64,000 nt of DNA from an uncultured Lachnospiraceae bacterium (GTDB lineage: Bacteria; Bacillota; Clostridia; Lachnospirales; Lachnospiraceae). The position numbers and the translations under genes were made by a program. The notes beneath the pieces were generated by a model that was not told the origin of the DNA, ran no database searches, and saw only the letters and a list, made by a program, of their open reading frames with translations. The stretch lies in assembly GCA_949878435.1 (NCBI GenBank), contig CATLAK010000003.1, positions 224,186 through 288,185 on the forward strand, written 5' to 3'. Shown in pieces: positions 17,673 to 27,837 of this stretch (positions are counted from its first letter, which is position 1; each line of letters starts with the position of its first letter).

Positions 17673-19199
17673 CTACGAATTAATAGCCATTGCCATAACT
17701 TTATTCTCGTCCGCATCTTCGCTGGACAATTCACCAGTAATCGTTCCGCTCGACATGACATATAGTCTGTCACTCATGCCAAGTACCTCCGGAAGTTCTG
17801 AGGAAATCATAATGATACTCATTCCCTGTTCCACCAGACTGTTCATGAGAGAATAAATTTCATATTTAGCGCCAACGTCAATACCTCTTGTAGGTTCATC
17901 CAGAATCAATACTTTGGGTTTCACGAACAGCCATTTCGCCAGCTGTACCTTCTGCTGATTTCCTCCGCTTAAATTACCTACCTTCTGCATAATGGAAGGT
18001 GCTTTGATATTGATAGAGTCCTTATATCCGTTTGCCACATTGATCTCTTCATTTTCATTAATGGATATTCCCTCTTCGAGTTCCTCCAGATTGGCAATGC
18101 TGATGTTATACTTGATATCTTGTATCAGCACAAGACCATTTCCTTTTCTGTCCTCGCTGACATAGGCGACCCCCTTTTGAATGGCATCCTTGGGTTTGCC
18201 AAAGGAGACCTTCTCGCCCTCCAGAATAATCTCGCCGCTGGTGATTCTGTAGCCTGTAGGATTGCCAAAAACGCTCAAGGCAAATTCCGTTCTTCCGGCT
18301 CCCATCAACCCTTGAAGCCCCACGATTTCCCCCTTGCGGACATTCAAGTTAACGTTGTGAAGAATTTCCTTCCCCTTCACCGGATCCTCCACCGTCCAGT
18401 TCTTTATCTCCAAACAAATATCCCCGATGTTCTTCTTCTCTCTCTTCGGATAAATATTGTCAATTTCCCTTCCTACCATGTACTTAATGATTTCTGCTTC
18501 CGTAACCGCCTTTTGCGCCGTATCCATAGAGCAGATTGTAGCGCCGTCACGCAGCACCGTAATCGTGTCCGCAATCGCTGTGATTTCCCTGAGCTTATGG
18601 GATATCATAATACAGGTGACACCCTGCTGCTTTAATTCTTTGATCAGCTCAAGCAGGTTCTTACTGTCGTCTTCATTCAATGAAGCTGTAGGCTCATCTA
18701 AAATCAGCAGTTTGACATCCTTGCTCAACGCTTTTGCAATCTCTACAAGCTGCTGGTTTCCTACGCCAAGGTTTTTAACCTTCATGGACGGATCCACATC
18801 CAGCCGTACCTTCTTAAGAACCTCTGTCGCTTTTACAATCGTTTTATTCCAGTCAATGCTTCTGCCGTCCATAATTTCATGACCGAAATAAATATTCTCA
18901 TAAATACTTAACTCCGGAACCAGTGCCAGTTCCTGATAAATGATTGCAATCCCCTTTTCTTCGCTGTCTGCAATCGATTTGAAGTGTTGTATATCGCCAT
19001 TGAAAACAATATCCCCGGAATAGGTACCGTAATGATATACGCCGGAAAGTACTTTCATCAGGGTCGATTTTCCTGCCCCATTCTCTCCCACCAGACAATG
19101 GATTTCTCCGCGCTTTACCTTAAAATTTACATTGTCCAGGGCCTTTACTCCGGGAAACTCTTTCGTGATATTTCTCATTTCAAGTATATAATCACTCAT
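17673..19199 (-). CDS. Sugar ABC transporter ATPase, two domains (GguA/XylG-like)
   Basis: A 508-residue double ATPase of the monosaccharide class. Domain 1 has Walker A GENGAGKST and signature around LGVGNQQLVEIAKAL; domain 2 has an altered Walker A (GLMGAGRTEFA), signature LSGGNQQKVQLAKWL and Walker B VLILDEPTRGIDVG. Such duplicated ATPases serve GguB/XylH-type permeases. ATG 19199 sits behind GGGAGG, so the longer TTG start is rejected. It lies in one transcript with the binding protein and permease. Confidence 0.94.
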   Translation of the reverse strand: MSDYILEMRNITKEFPGVKALDNVNFKVKRGEIHCLVGENGAGKSTLMKVLSGVYHYGTYSGDIVFNGDIQHFKSIADSEEKGIAIIYQELALVPELSIYENIYFGHEIMDGRSIDWNKTIVKATEVLKKVRLDVDPSMKVKNLGVGNQQLVEIAKALSKDVKLLILDEPTASLNEDDSKNLLELIKELKQQGVTCIMISHKLREITAIADTITVLRDGATICSMDTAQKAVTEAEIIKYMVGREIDNIYPKREKKNIGDICLEIKNWTVEDPVKGKEILHNVNLNVRKGEIVGLQGLMGAGRTEFALSVFGNPTGYRITSGEIILEGEKVSFGKPKDAIQKGVAYVSEDRKGNGLVLIQDIKYNISIANLEELEEGISINENEEINVANGYKDSINIKAPSIMQKVGNLSGGNQQKVQLAKWLFVKPKVLILDEPTRGIDVGAKYEIYSLMNSLVEQGMSIIMISSELPEVLGMSDRLYVMSSGTITGELSSEDADENKVMAMAINS

Positions 19200-19245
19200 G
19201 CCTGCCTCCCTATCCAAATATGTGGACTACTTTTTATTTGTTATG

Positions 19246-19289
19246 GAAAGGTCGGCTTTAAACTTAACTATTTAAAGCCGACCTTTTTC
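19246..19289 (-). promoter_or_regulatory. Stem-loop between binding-protein and ATPase genes
   Basis: A 15-16-base perfect stem (AAAGGTCGGCTTTAAA with TTTAAAGCCGACCTTT) lies 27 bases after the binding-protein stop. On the minus strand it lacks a T tract, so it more likely protects the binding-protein message from decay, giving more binding protein than transporter, than ends transcription. Confidence 0.7.
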
Positions 19290-19315
19290 ATCACTGATTG
19301 CTTATTAATTACAAA

Positions 19316-20500
19316 TTATTCTAATCCGGTGAACTCTGATGCATCATAATATCCGGAATCAATAAGTGCTGCCTTAACATTATCTTTCGTCACAACTACG
19401 ATATTTGTCTGTTTAGCAGGTACGTCTTTTGCTTCATTGTTATAAGTTGTATCTGTAGCCGGTGTCTCACCGTTTAAGATAGATACTGCCATAGCAACTG
19501 AATCAGCTGCCAGTGTACGCGTATCCTTAAATACTGTCATGGACTGCTTGCCGTCAATTACATACTGAACGGATGCAATTTCTGCGTCCTGACCTGTTAC
19601 CACATAGCTGGATACATCCTTATCTGTTGCAAATACGTCTGCGATGGAACGAGCTGTACCATCGTTAGGACCAAGTACTACAACATCACCCTTCATATCT
19701 GCCCCAACTGCTGTCAAATGTGCTTCTGCTTTAGACTTTGCAACATTGAAATCCCAGTCAGTTGTAATCTGTCCGATAATAGCAGCTTCTTCATCACGGG
19801 TAAGTTCTGCCTTGTCCTGTAAGCCAACTGCTTCAGAAGAGTTGGCAATTACAAATGTGCCATCTGCAATCTTGGGCTGAAGAACACTCCATGCGCCCTC
19901 AAAGAAGATAAACGCATTGTTATCTGTTGCAGCGCCTGAATATAAGTAAAGAGGAATACCGCTTCCTGCCGGTGCATTGTCGATCAGATACTGCCCCTGG
20001 GCTGCTCCTACAGAAAAGCTGTCGAATGTAACATAGTAATCAACTGCATCTGTGCCTGTGATCAATCTGTCATATGCGATAACCGTTACGCCTTCTGCTT
20101 TCGCTGCTTCTACTGCTGCCGCTGCTGCTGCGCCATCCTGTGCACATATGATCAGAACATCGATTCCCTGAGAAACAAGTGTCTCTACATTGGTCTTTTC
20201 AGTTGCAGAAGATCCCTGGCTGAACAGTACCTGATTCGTAAATCCGGCATCCCCTAAAATACTCTCAAACTGTGCCTGGTCCTGAAGCCATCTGGGCTCA
20301 TCCTTTGTGGGAAGTACGATACCTACCTGAACGCTTCCTGAAGCACTGTCGTCACTTGCAGGCTGTGAAGCTGCATCATCTTCAACCACTTCGTCAGCTG
20401 CAGGTTCACTGCTGCTTGTCGTTTCTTTGCTGCCGCATCCTGCTAACATGGTTACTGCCATAGCTGTTGCAAGAATGAGGCTAAGTAATTTTTTCTTCAT
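19316..20500 (-). CDS. ChvE/XylF-like sugar-binding lipoprotein
   Basis: A 394-residue lipoprotein: MKKKLLSLILATAMAVTMLA then lipobox LAGCGS, an acidic linker, and a two-lobed periplasmic-binding-protein fold (VGIVLPTKDEPRW, IICAQDGAAAAAAVE, VIAYDRLITGTD, VVTGQDAEIASVQYV). These motifs place it with ChvE and XylF, which bind pentoses and galactose. It delivers sugar to the ATPase and permease encoded next. ATG 20500 follows GGGAGGG. An inverted repeat about 90 bases upstream may be the binding site for the neighbouring YesN regulator. Confidence 0.92.
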   Translation of the reverse strand: MKKKLLSLILATAMAVTMLAGCGSKETTSSSEPAADEVVEDDAASQPASDDSASGSVQVGIVLPTKDEPRWLQDQAQFESILGDAGFTNQVLFSQGSSATEKTNVETLVSQGIDVLIICAQDGAAAAAAVEAAKAEGVTVIAYDRLITGTDAVDYYVTFDSFSVGAAQGQYLIDNAPAGSGIPLYLYSGAATDNNAFIFFEGAWSVLQPKIADGTFVIANSSEAVGLQDKAELTRDEEAAIIGQITTDWDFNVAKSKAEAHLTAVGADMKGDVVVLGPNDGTARSIADVFATDKDVSSYVVTGQDAEIASVQYVIDGKQSMTVFKDTRTLAADSVAMAVSILNGETPATDTTYNNEAKDVPAKQTNIVVVTKDNVKAALIDSGYYDASEFTGLE

Positions 20501-20591
20501 TATTACCCTCCCTTGAATAGAAATAATTTTATAACTTTCTGTTACAAACATTACTATAGCACACACATTGCTTAATATCTTTTTAGGATTC

Positions 20592-20607
20592 TGCACATTT
20601 TTGTGCA
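20592..20607 (-). promoter_or_regulatory. Inverted repeat upstream of the sugar-binding protein gene
   Basis: TGCACA and TGTGCA are separated by 4 bases. About 40 bases nearer the gene lies CTATAGTAA, a possible -10 with no good -35, as expected for an activator-dependent promoter. The YesN-type regulator encoded upstream is the natural candidate. Assignment is inference. Confidence 0.5.
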
Positions 20608-20672
20608 ATTTTATCTATGGCAGTCATATGTTAGCAGATTTTTAACTTCATTTTTTATTTCGCAAAAAAATG

Positions 20673-21722
20673 CTAATTTAACAGATCCGGTCTGTTTAAG
20701 TAAACATCCTCCTTTAAGTGAAAGCCTTCATCTATAATAACCTCCTGCATGTTCTCTTCCGTCACCGCAATCGGTTCCATTTTTATATAAGGAATCTCTA
20801 TCCCATCCTCTGTGATATAACTGTCATAGGCAAATTCCCTGCCCTTTGCCATATCCACTGCGGCTCTTGCCGCACGGTCCGCCATCCTTTCTATAGACTT
20901 ATAAACCGTCATATACTGGGTTCCTTCCACGATCCTCTGACAAGCCGCCAGATCCGCATCCTGACCTGCCACATATACTTCTCCTGCAAGCCTTAGCTCT
21001 GCCAGGGCGCTCACCGCCTGTCCCGCCAAATTATCATTTCCGCACATTACGCCCTTGACCTCATGCATCACATCGCCATTCTGCCTCACATACATAGCCG
21101 CATACTCGGGCTTCCACCCGTCCGCATAATAGACGTCTAAAATCTCTATTTGCTTCTCTTTCATCACTTCCTCAAAGCCGCTTTGCACTTCCATCGCATT
21201 GTTATCCGTTTTCGGTCCGCATATCATCAACACCTTATCGCCCGTCTCCAGCTTTTCACCAAACGCTTCCCCCATCAGTGTCCCCACTTTTCTATTGTCA
21301 AAGGAAATGTAAAGATCGGGCTGCGCGCCCAGAATCAGACGGTCATAAGAAATCACTTTGATGCCCTTCTCCCTGGCTGCTTTGACAGAGGCAAGAAGGG
21401 GCTCTGAATCTATGGGGATGATGACGATGACATCCACCTCTTTTTCAATAAAATACCTGATAAGTTCTACCTGCTCTTCCACGCTGCTGTTTGCATTTTG
21501 GACATTTACCTCTGCCCCTAGTTCCTTTGCCGTGGAAACGAACACATCTCTGTCCCTCTGCCAGCGTTCCATGACGAAATTGTCAAAGATCATGCCAATC
21601 TGGACTTTCTCCTCTTCCTCACCCTCCGGCTGCTGCGTGTCCTTTTCTTTCTCGCAGCCGCCAAGCAGCATGACCGCCATCAATGTCAAAAGCAGCATGC
21701 CTATTTTGCATATCTTCTTCAT
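20673..21722 (-). CDS. XylF-like lipoprotein, probable sensor partner of YesM/YesN
   Basis: A 349-residue lipoprotein (signal MKKICKIGMLLLTLMAVMLL, lipobox GGCE) with the same fold as ChvE/XylF: VQIGMIFDNFVMERWQRD, VIVIIPIDSEPL, VISYDRLILGAQ, AGQDADLAACQRIV. Its ATG overlaps the stop of the YesN gene (TGATG), so the two are translationally coupled. In clostridia a second xylose-binding protein (XylFII) binds sugar outside the cell and docks on the LytS/YesM-type kinase. This gene's place fits that job better than transport, because the transporter has its own binding protein. That role is inferred. Confidence 0.85.
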   Translation of the reverse strand: MKKICKIGMLLLTLMAVMLLGGCEKEKDTQQPEGEEEEKVQIGMIFDNFVMERWQRDRDVFVSTAKELGAEVNVQNANSSVEEQVELIRYFIEKEVDVIVIIPIDSEPLLASVKAAREKGIKVISYDRLILGAQPDLYISFDNRKVGTLMGEAFGEKLETGDKVLMICGPKTDNNAMEVQSGFEEVMKEKQIEILDVYYADGWKPEYAAMYVRQNGDVMHEVKGVMCGNDNLAGQAVSALAELRLAGEVYVAGQDADLAACQRIVEGTQYMTVYKSIERMADRAARAAVDMAKGREFAYDSYITEDGIEIPYIKMEPIAVTEENMQEVIIDEGFHLKEDVYLNRPDLLN

Positions 21723-23323
21723 CAGCAGTTTTCCTCCTTATACTCAGTGGGTGTTACACCCACTTTCTTTTTAAATGAACGGCTGAAATAATTGGGATCA
21801 GAATATCCCACCTCGCTGCAGATCTCCTTCATGCTCTTATTCGTTGTGCTTAGCAGCTCTTTTGCTCTTTCCATCCGGATTGCTGTCACATAATCTATGA
21901 AGTTTCCTCCCGTTTCTTCCTTGAACAATCTGCTGAAATAATACGGGCTGATGTTGATTTCCCTGGAGACCTCATCCAGAGAAATATCATCACAGTAATG
22001 GCTGTCGATGTAGCTCTTTGCCTGCTCCACAAGGCTGATAGACGTTTTTTCCTTACTTCCGGATATATTTCTTGCCGCCTCTCTGATCTTTGTGAGAAAC
22101 CAGGAACGAAGTTCTTCATACTGATTCATATGATACAGGATGGTGAGATAATCATGACGATCCTCAAACCGATAGGTACTGCCGCCGCTTTTGATGGAAA
22201 TCGTTTCTGCCTGTAAAATCAATTCCAGGACTTTTAGCTTGATATCCATGACGGCATCCCCGTGCCTGCTGAGCATCCAGTCAAAAAAACGGTTTGCCTC
22301 TGACACAGCCCCTCCGGCATCTCCTCCCTGGACAAGGTTCAGAATCCTTTTTTCCAGTTCCACAGGATAATCATCCTCATACATATTTTTGGCAGAAAGG
22401 TCACGGGCATGCGCCACGCTGCCCACGGTATGGCGCAGTACGTTTACTGCCTCCGTATAAGAAAGATCTGCTTCATCCAGCCTTTTAATCGTTCCGATTC
22501 CTACCCGGAACGCTACATCAATATCCTTTCTGAGTTTATGAACCATTTTGCGTGCATTTTCAATGATCTTGACTCTCTCCTCATATTCATCCTCCACGCT
22601 TTCCTTTGCGCAGGGAACAAATACGATTACCGTGTTTGCCATCATCGATCCCACGATTCCCGGAAAAAATTCCTTTACGTTCTCCCGCAGTTTCACATAA
22701 TTAGACTGCATTCTTACACTTGCGCCAATGGCATTCGTCAAATGACCATCCTTTTCCATATCCCCGCATTCAATCACCATAACATAGCCATTGTCTTCTT
22801 TTATGCCAAGCAGGTTCTTAAAATTCTCCGCCTCTTCCATATAATTTTCCTGGAAAAGAACAGAATAGATTAAACCGCTCTCAATAATAGGAATCACCGT
22901 TTCCATCTTTTCTTTGATCAAAAGGTCGTTGCTTCTCTTCATTCTATCCAGATCGATTTTTTCCATTGCCTTCTTTAAGAGCGCAACAATTGTATTTTTA
23001 TTGATTGGCTTATTGACGTACTCCATCACGCCCAGACCAATCGCTTCCTTCGCATAATCAAATTTATCGTAAGCGGACACTACAATAAAAATAATATTCC
23101 GATTATTCTTTTTGATTTCTTTCATCGCTTCGATTCCATTGATTCCCGGCATATGTATATCCATAAGCGCAATATCCGGTCTGAAGCTCTCTGCAAGTTC
23201 TATGACACTCCTTCCGGTTTTTGCCGATTCAATAGAACATGAATCCCCAAAATTCTTTTCAATGATAAATTTTAAGGCATCAATGACGATCCCTTCATCG
23301 TCAGCTATCATAATTTTGTACAT
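21722..23323 (-). CDS. YesN-type response regulator with AraC DNA-binding domain
   Basis: A 533-residue response regulator. The receiver is at the N terminus (MIADDEGIVID; phospho-acceptor Asp in IALMDIHMPG near residue 55; later INKNTIV). A long middle region and a C-terminal AraC double helix-turn-helix follow (ISPYYFSRLFKEETGGNF, YSDPNYFSRSFKKKVGVTPTEY). It follows the kinase gene directly and probably activates the sugar transport genes downstream. Confidence 0.94.
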   Translation of the reverse strand: MYKIMIADDEGIVIDALKFIIEKNFGDSCSIESAKTGRSVIELAESFRPDIALMDIHMPGINGIEAMKEIKKNNRNIIFIVVSAYDKFDYAKEAIGLGVMEYVNKPINKNTIVALLKKAMEKIDLDRMKRSNDLLIKEKMETVIPIIESGLIYSVLFQENYMEEAENFKNLLGIKEDNGYVMVIECGDMEKDGHLTNAIGASVRMQSNYVKLRENVKEFFPGIVGSMMANTVIVFVPCAKESVEDEYEERVKIIENARKMVHKLRKDIDVAFRVGIGTIKRLDEADLSYTEAVNVLRHTVGSVAHARDLSAKNMYEDDYPVELEKRILNLVQGGDAGGAVSEANRFFDWMLSRHGDAVMDIKLKVLELILQAETISIKSGGSTYRFEDRHDYLTILYHMNQYEELRSWFLTKIREAARNISGSKEKTSISLVEQAKSYIDSHYCDDISLDEVSREINISPYYFSRLFKEETGGNFIDYVTAIRMERAKELLSTTNKSMKEICSEVGYSDPNYFSRSFKKKVGVTPTEYKEENC

Positions 23324-23325
23324 AC

Positions 23326-24807
23326 TTATACCTCTAATGGAATATATATTGCAACCTCTGTTCCCATATCCTGTCCTGCACTTGTAATGTCAATCACATC
23401 CTCCCGCTCAAAAAACAGCCTGAGCCTGACGATTACATTGTCCAGACCAACCCCGTTGATCACATCATCCAATTCACTTTCTTCCAGTTTTCGATTCATG
23501 ATCTTTTCAATTTTTTCTTCACTCATGCCTACCCCGTTATCCCGTATGCTGACACATATGCTGCCTCCCTCCTCATAGACAGAAAGCTCTATCAGCTTTT
23601 CCCTGGAAATATCCCTGACGCCGTGATTGATGCAGTTTTCCACGATAGGCTGCAAAATCATACTCGGTATCTGCGCATGAATCAACTCCTCGTCTATTTC
23701 TTTTTTGAAATGGATTTCCCCCGAAAATCTCACATTGATAATATAAATATAATGATCGATCAGTTCGATTTCCTCTTCCAGCGTCACCGTGTCATGATTC
23801 TTCTTTACATTGTACCGAAAAAAGTCGGCTACATTCTGCACATACTGATAAGTCTTATCTGCACCCTCCATCATGGCAAGCTGCGCCCCCGCATTCAATG
23901 TATTGAACAAAAAATGAGGGTTGATCTGTGCCTGGAGATAGTTCAGCTTGGCATCCCGCAGGTGCGTCTCCATCATAAGCTGTCTCTCCTTCATGGCGCT
24001 TTCCAATTCCATGCTTCTTTTTAACTGCGCAATATAGTTTTTCAGACTCTTCACCATCTGGTCAAATGCATTGGTCACAATCCCCACCTCATCCCGGGGT
24101 CTTCTTTCCGATAACTGGATATCCAGCGTACCCTTTGCCACCTCATCCGCCGCTTTCGCCAGTTCGATCAGAGGATTGGTAATGCCCTTTGTGAGAAAGA
24201 TGATGAGGATCACATTCAGCGCACTGACCATACAGAGTATCAAAATGTTTGAAGTTTCCGAAAATTTCAGCGTTGAGAACAATTTCTCATAATTCTGTGA
24301 ATTATTTTGAAATTGTTGATTATTCAGGCTGTACAGGTACGCATTAAGATATCCATACAACTCGTCCGCATGAACAAAATACTCCTTATATTTTGCAATA
24401 TTCCGCCCCCGCTTTGCTTCGATTGCCTTGTCTGTAATCTCTATGTATGACTGCGACATATGATAAATATTTTTTTCCATGATCATAGTCTCATCATCAA
24501 GAATATAGGTATTAAGATTTTCCAGCTGATTCAGATACTCCTGCTCATTGCGGAGATATTCCTCAATGGCATCCGTATCCCTCGTATCAAGGAATCTTTC
24601 CAAATTCCGATGAATCAGCGTCAATCCGTTCTGCAGTTCATTGAGCATGGCATTGCTCTCATACACCTTGTCAATATCGGCGATCATCTTGTTGATATTA
24701 AAATAAATATACCAGTTTACGCCGAGAATGATCAACGCAATCGTGAGAAACATGAGAAGCAGCTTGGTTTGAATACTGATAAAAATATGCTTTTTGTTAT
24801 TCTTCAT
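23326..24807 (-). CDS. YesM-type sensor histidine kinase
   Basis: A 493-residue membrane kinase: helix near 10-33, an extracellular helical sensor of about 150 residues, second helix near 185-205, HAMP (LIELAKAADEVAKGTLDIQ), then the His_kinase family with the phospho-acceptor in INPHFLFNTL and an ATP-binding lid (RDNGVGMSEEKI, GVGLDNVIVRL). The start is ATG 24807, 5 bases after GGGGAG and inside the end of the upstream binding-protein gene. It pairs with the YesN protein. A XylF-like lipoprotein may supply the sugar signal. Confidence 0.93.
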   Translation of the reverse strand: MKNNKKHIFISIQTKLLLMFLTIALIILGVNWYIYFNINKMIADIDKVYESNAMLNELQNGLTLIHRNLERFLDTRDTDAIEEYLRNEQEYLNQLENLNTYILDDETMIMEKNIYHMSQSYIEITDKAIEAKRGRNIAKYKEYFVHADELYGYLNAYLYSLNNQQFQNNSQNYEKLFSTLKFSETSNILILCMVSALNVILIIFLTKGITNPLIELAKAADEVAKGTLDIQLSERRPRDEVGIVTNAFDQMVKSLKNYIAQLKRSMELESAMKERQLMMETHLRDAKLNYLQAQINPHFLFNTLNAGAQLAMMEGADKTYQYVQNVADFFRYNVKKNHDTVTLEEEIELIDHYIYIINVRFSGEIHFKKEIDEELIHAQIPSMILQPIVENCINHGVRDISREKLIELSVYEEGGSICVSIRDNGVGMSEEKIEKIMNRKLEESELDDVINGVGLDNVIVRLRLFFEREDVIDITSAGQDMGTEVAIYIPLEV

Positions 24808-25703
24808 TCTGCTCCCCAGCATCCTTTAAATACCCTTTCACATTATTTGGTGTAACCGCATTTACGTCCATGGTAAAAAAGTCATTTACATACTTGGTCT
24901 CAATATATTCATCCAATGCTTTTATACAATAACACCCTACCTGCTCTGCATCCACCACAATCGTGGATGCTATTACCTTTCTGTTAATCGCATTTAAAAT
25001 CGTGTCCGCATCGGAGTATCCTAAGATACTGATCTGTCCCACAAGATTATAATCGATTACAGCCTGGTAAGCGCTGATCGTGTCTTTTTCATTCAAACAG
25101 ATAATAATCTCTGGCAGTTCCTCCTTATTGAGAAAAATCTCCCTAATCGCTTCCTCCTTGCCAAAAGGAGAATCCTCCTTCAATACCACCGTTTTGAGCT
25201 CCAAATTCAGATGGTTGCCTTCGTTGTCCAAGGTATCTCTAATCCCATTATAGACGAGATTTTTCCCACTGTCCTCCATAGAGGTATCCATTAAGATCAA
25301 TGCATCCTTCGTATTCTTGTTGGCAACACGTATGATCTGCCTTCCATATTCCCTGCCCAGATTATGATTTCCGATTCCAATAAAGCTCTGCCTTTGAATA
25401 GTCTGCCGTAATGCCGCTGCCCTCCCATTCAAGGTAGATATTTTCCTCCTTCGCGTAAGCCTTTGCCTCCTCATACACCTTGCTCCAGAAAACATCTTCC
25501 TCCGAATCAGCAATGAAAACATAATGTCTTTCAAAATGCTCATATGATTCAGCATTCGTCTTACGCCCATCATCTGACCATTTCCCTACATAAGCCAGAC
25601 TCAGAATCGTCATAACTGCCATGATCAGAATAATCGTCCCCAGTATGGCAAGATACCTGCGTTTTGTTCTGTACAAATCCTTTTTTTCCTTTTTCATATC
25701 CAC
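24797..25703 (-). pseudogene. Membrane-anchored sugar-binding protein broken by internal deletion
   Basis: Two frames make up one protein. Frame one (25703 to 25362) gives a membrane anchor (RRYLAILGTIILIMAVMTIL) and the start of a periplasmic-binding fold (HYVFIADSEEDVFWSKVYEEAKAY), ending at ADYSKAEL. Frame two resumes at QRQSFIGIGNHNLGREYGRQII and runs to 24797. Both frames read through the same bases CAAAGGCAGAGCTT, encoding SKAEL in one and QRQSF in the other. The family normally has 30-45 more residues here (the strand with the DGII-type motif). A deletion between two copies of that 14-base repeat would remove them and shift the frame. It heads the YesM/YesN operon. Confidence 0.75.
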
Positions 25704-25763
25704 CTTTTATTCCGCCGCAAAATATACCTTTATAATCATGGTCTGCTTGATATCACAGAACGG

Positions 25764-25796
25764 TAAAAAAGACAGTAACGAGTTACTGTCCTTTTT
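25764..25796. terminator. Bidirectional terminator after ftsH
   Basis: GACAGTAAC and GTTACTGTC form a 9-base stem around GA, with A6 on one side and T5 on the other, so it works on both strands. It ends the ftsH transcript. Bases 25797-25954 hold no gene; they include a run of eight G at about 25849-25856. Confidence 0.88.
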
Positions 25797-25954
25797 AGAG
25801 AAGGTATTTCTTTCTTATGGGGTATAGCAAAAAACTATATAATGTATTGGGGGGGGTTACAAGTAGTATAATAGCATATGCCACCTTTTGCGTAAATACT
25901 CACGATTCACAAATATTACAATTTCAGTCTTTGATTTTTGTACATTTTGCACAA

Positions 25955-27793
25955 TCACTCTTCAAAGAAGGCTTCCGGAGAGGTATCTTCCCTTTCAAAC
26001 AGTGATTCAAACTCCTCTCTTCCTATCTTTTCCTTCTCAAGAAGGAGTTCCGCGCACTTATGAAGAATGTCTATATATTCCACAATGATCTCCTTCGCTT
26101 TACCATAGCAGTCATCGATAATGTTCTTTACTTCTTTATCGATTTCTCCGGAAATCAATTCGCTGTGGCTCTTGGCATGGGCTAAATCCCTTCCGATGAA
26201 CACCTCATCATCATCACTGTTGTAATTGATGACGCCGATGTTCTCTGACATGCCGTATCTCGTCACCATATCTCTTGCCGCCTTGGTCGCCTTCTTGATA
26301 TCGCTGGATGCGCCCGTTGTAATATCGTTAAAGATAATCTCCTCTGCAATTCTTCCCCCCAGGGAAACCATGATATCCTGCAGCATTTTCCCTTTTGTGA
26401 TGAACATATCATCATTTTCAGGAAGAGGCATGGTGTAGCCTGCCGCGCCTAATCCGGTAGGGATAATGGAAACCGTATAGACCGGTCCCACATCGGGAAG
26501 CACATGGAACAAGATTGCATGACCAGCTTCATGGTAAGCCGTAATCTTCTTTTCCTTGTCGGTGATGATGCGGCTCTTTTTCTCTGCACCGATACCAACC
26601 TTGATAAACGCCTTCTTGATATCCTCCTGCATCACAAAACTTCTATTCGTCTTAGCCGCCACAATAGACGCTTCATTTAAAAGATTTTCCAGATCTGCCC
26701 CGGTAAATCCTGCTGTTGTCTGGGCAATCTGTTTTAAATCCACATCCTCTGCAAGAGGTTTATTTTTGGCATGTACCCTGAGAATATCTTCTCTTCCGCC
26801 CACATCCGGTCTGTTGACGCTGATCTTTCTGTCAAAACGCCCGGGACGGAGAATTGCCGGGTCTAAGATATCCACACGGTTGGTAGCAGCAAGTACAATA
26901 ATTCCTTCGTTTATGCCGAAACCATCCATTTCTACAAGCAGCTGGTTTAAGGTCTGTTCCCTCTCATCGTGACCGCCTCCCATGCCGGTGCCTCTGCGTC
27001 TTGCCACTGCATCGATTTCATCTATGAATACGATACAGGGCGCATGCCTTTTTGCATCTTCAAACAAGTCACGCACTCTGGATGCACCCACGCCCACAAA
27101 CATCTCTACGAAATCTGAACCGGATATGCTAAAGAAGGGCACTCCCGCTTCCCCTGCAATCGCCTTGGCGAGCAGCGTCTTACCTGTACCAGGCGCTCCT
27201 TCTAAGAGCACCCCCTTAGGGATTCTGGCTCCCACCTTGGTAAACTTGGCAGGATCACGCAAAAACTCCACTATTTCCTCCAGCTCTTCCTTTTCTTCCT
27301 TCAATCCGGCAACATCCTTCAAGGTAATCTTCCCGTCACCCATGGATAACCTTGCCCGGCTTTTTCCGAAGTTCATCATCTTGCTGTTCCCGCCGCTGTT
27401 CTGGCCATTCATGATCACAAAGAAAAAGACCATCACGATAATCGCAAGCAATACCGGAAATACGCTCGTCAGAAACCAGCTTTCCTCCTGTACCTTCTCC
27501 ACCTCCGGATCGATGCCGTAGGAAATCAGGACCTCTTCAATCTCAGAAACATCCGTCACATACAGCGTTCTTTCCGCCCCGTTTTTCAGCCTGAAATCAA
27601 CCTCGCCCGTGGGCGTCTGCCGGCTGGGGCTGATGCCAGCATACACGATATTATCGTTCTCTAAATCTTTAATCATTTCGCCCCGGGTGTACTCCACATG
27701 CCCATTGTCCAAAAGACTTGGAATGATCAGCAGTGCGAGCAATAAAAAGACGAGTATAAAATATGCATTATATCCTCTGTTTTTCTTGTTCAA
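25955..27793 (-). CDS. ftsH: ATP-dependent zinc metalloprotease FtsH
   Basis: A 612-residue membrane protease: helix near 11-28, a short extracellular domain, second helix near 106-128, AAA domain with Walker A GAPGTGKT (199-206), Walker B IVFIDEID and the second region of homology ending RPGRFDRK, then zinc site HEAGH (421-425). It degrades membrane and regulatory proteins. The start is TTG behind GAGGTAACAACA. It is the last gene of the conserved spoIIE-tilS-hpt-ftsH series. Confidence 0.97.
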   Translation of the reverse strand: MNKKNRGYNAYFILVFLLLALLIIPSLLDNGHVEYTRGEMIKDLENDNIVYAGISPSRQTPTGEVDFRLKNGAERTLYVTDVSEIEEVLISYGIDPEVEKVQEESWFLTSVFPVLLAIIVMVFFFVIMNGQNSGGNSKMMNFGKSRARLSMGDGKITLKDVAGLKEEKEELEEIVEFLRDPAKFTKVGARIPKGVLLEGAPGTGKTLLAKAIAGEAGVPFFSISGSDFVEMFVGVGASRVRDLFEDAKRHAPCIVFIDEIDAVARRRGTGMGGGHDEREQTLNQLLVEMDGFGINEGIIVLAATNRVDILDPAILRPGRFDRKISVNRPDVGGREDILRVHAKNKPLAEDVDLKQIAQTTAGFTGADLENLLNEASIVAAKTNRSFVMQEDIKKAFIKVGIGAEKKSRIITDKEKKITAYHEAGHAILFHVLPDVGPVYTVSIIPTGLGAAGYTMPLPENDDMFITKGKMLQDIMVSLGGRIAEEIIFNDITTGASSDIKKATKAARDMVTRYGMSENIGVINYNSDDDEVFIGRDLAHAKSHSELISGEIDKEVKNIIDDCYGKAKEIIVEYIDILHKCAELLLEKEKIGREEFESLFEREDTSPEAFFEE

Positions 27794-27837
27794 TGTTGTT
27801 ACCTCACTTGCCGGTTCTTCTCCGGCTCCGCCTTTAC

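Noticed and set aside
25849..25856. Run of eight G between ftsH and its terminator, possible phase-variable tract
   Set aside because: It is downstream of the ftsH stop and in no promoter or gene, so slippage would have no clear effect.
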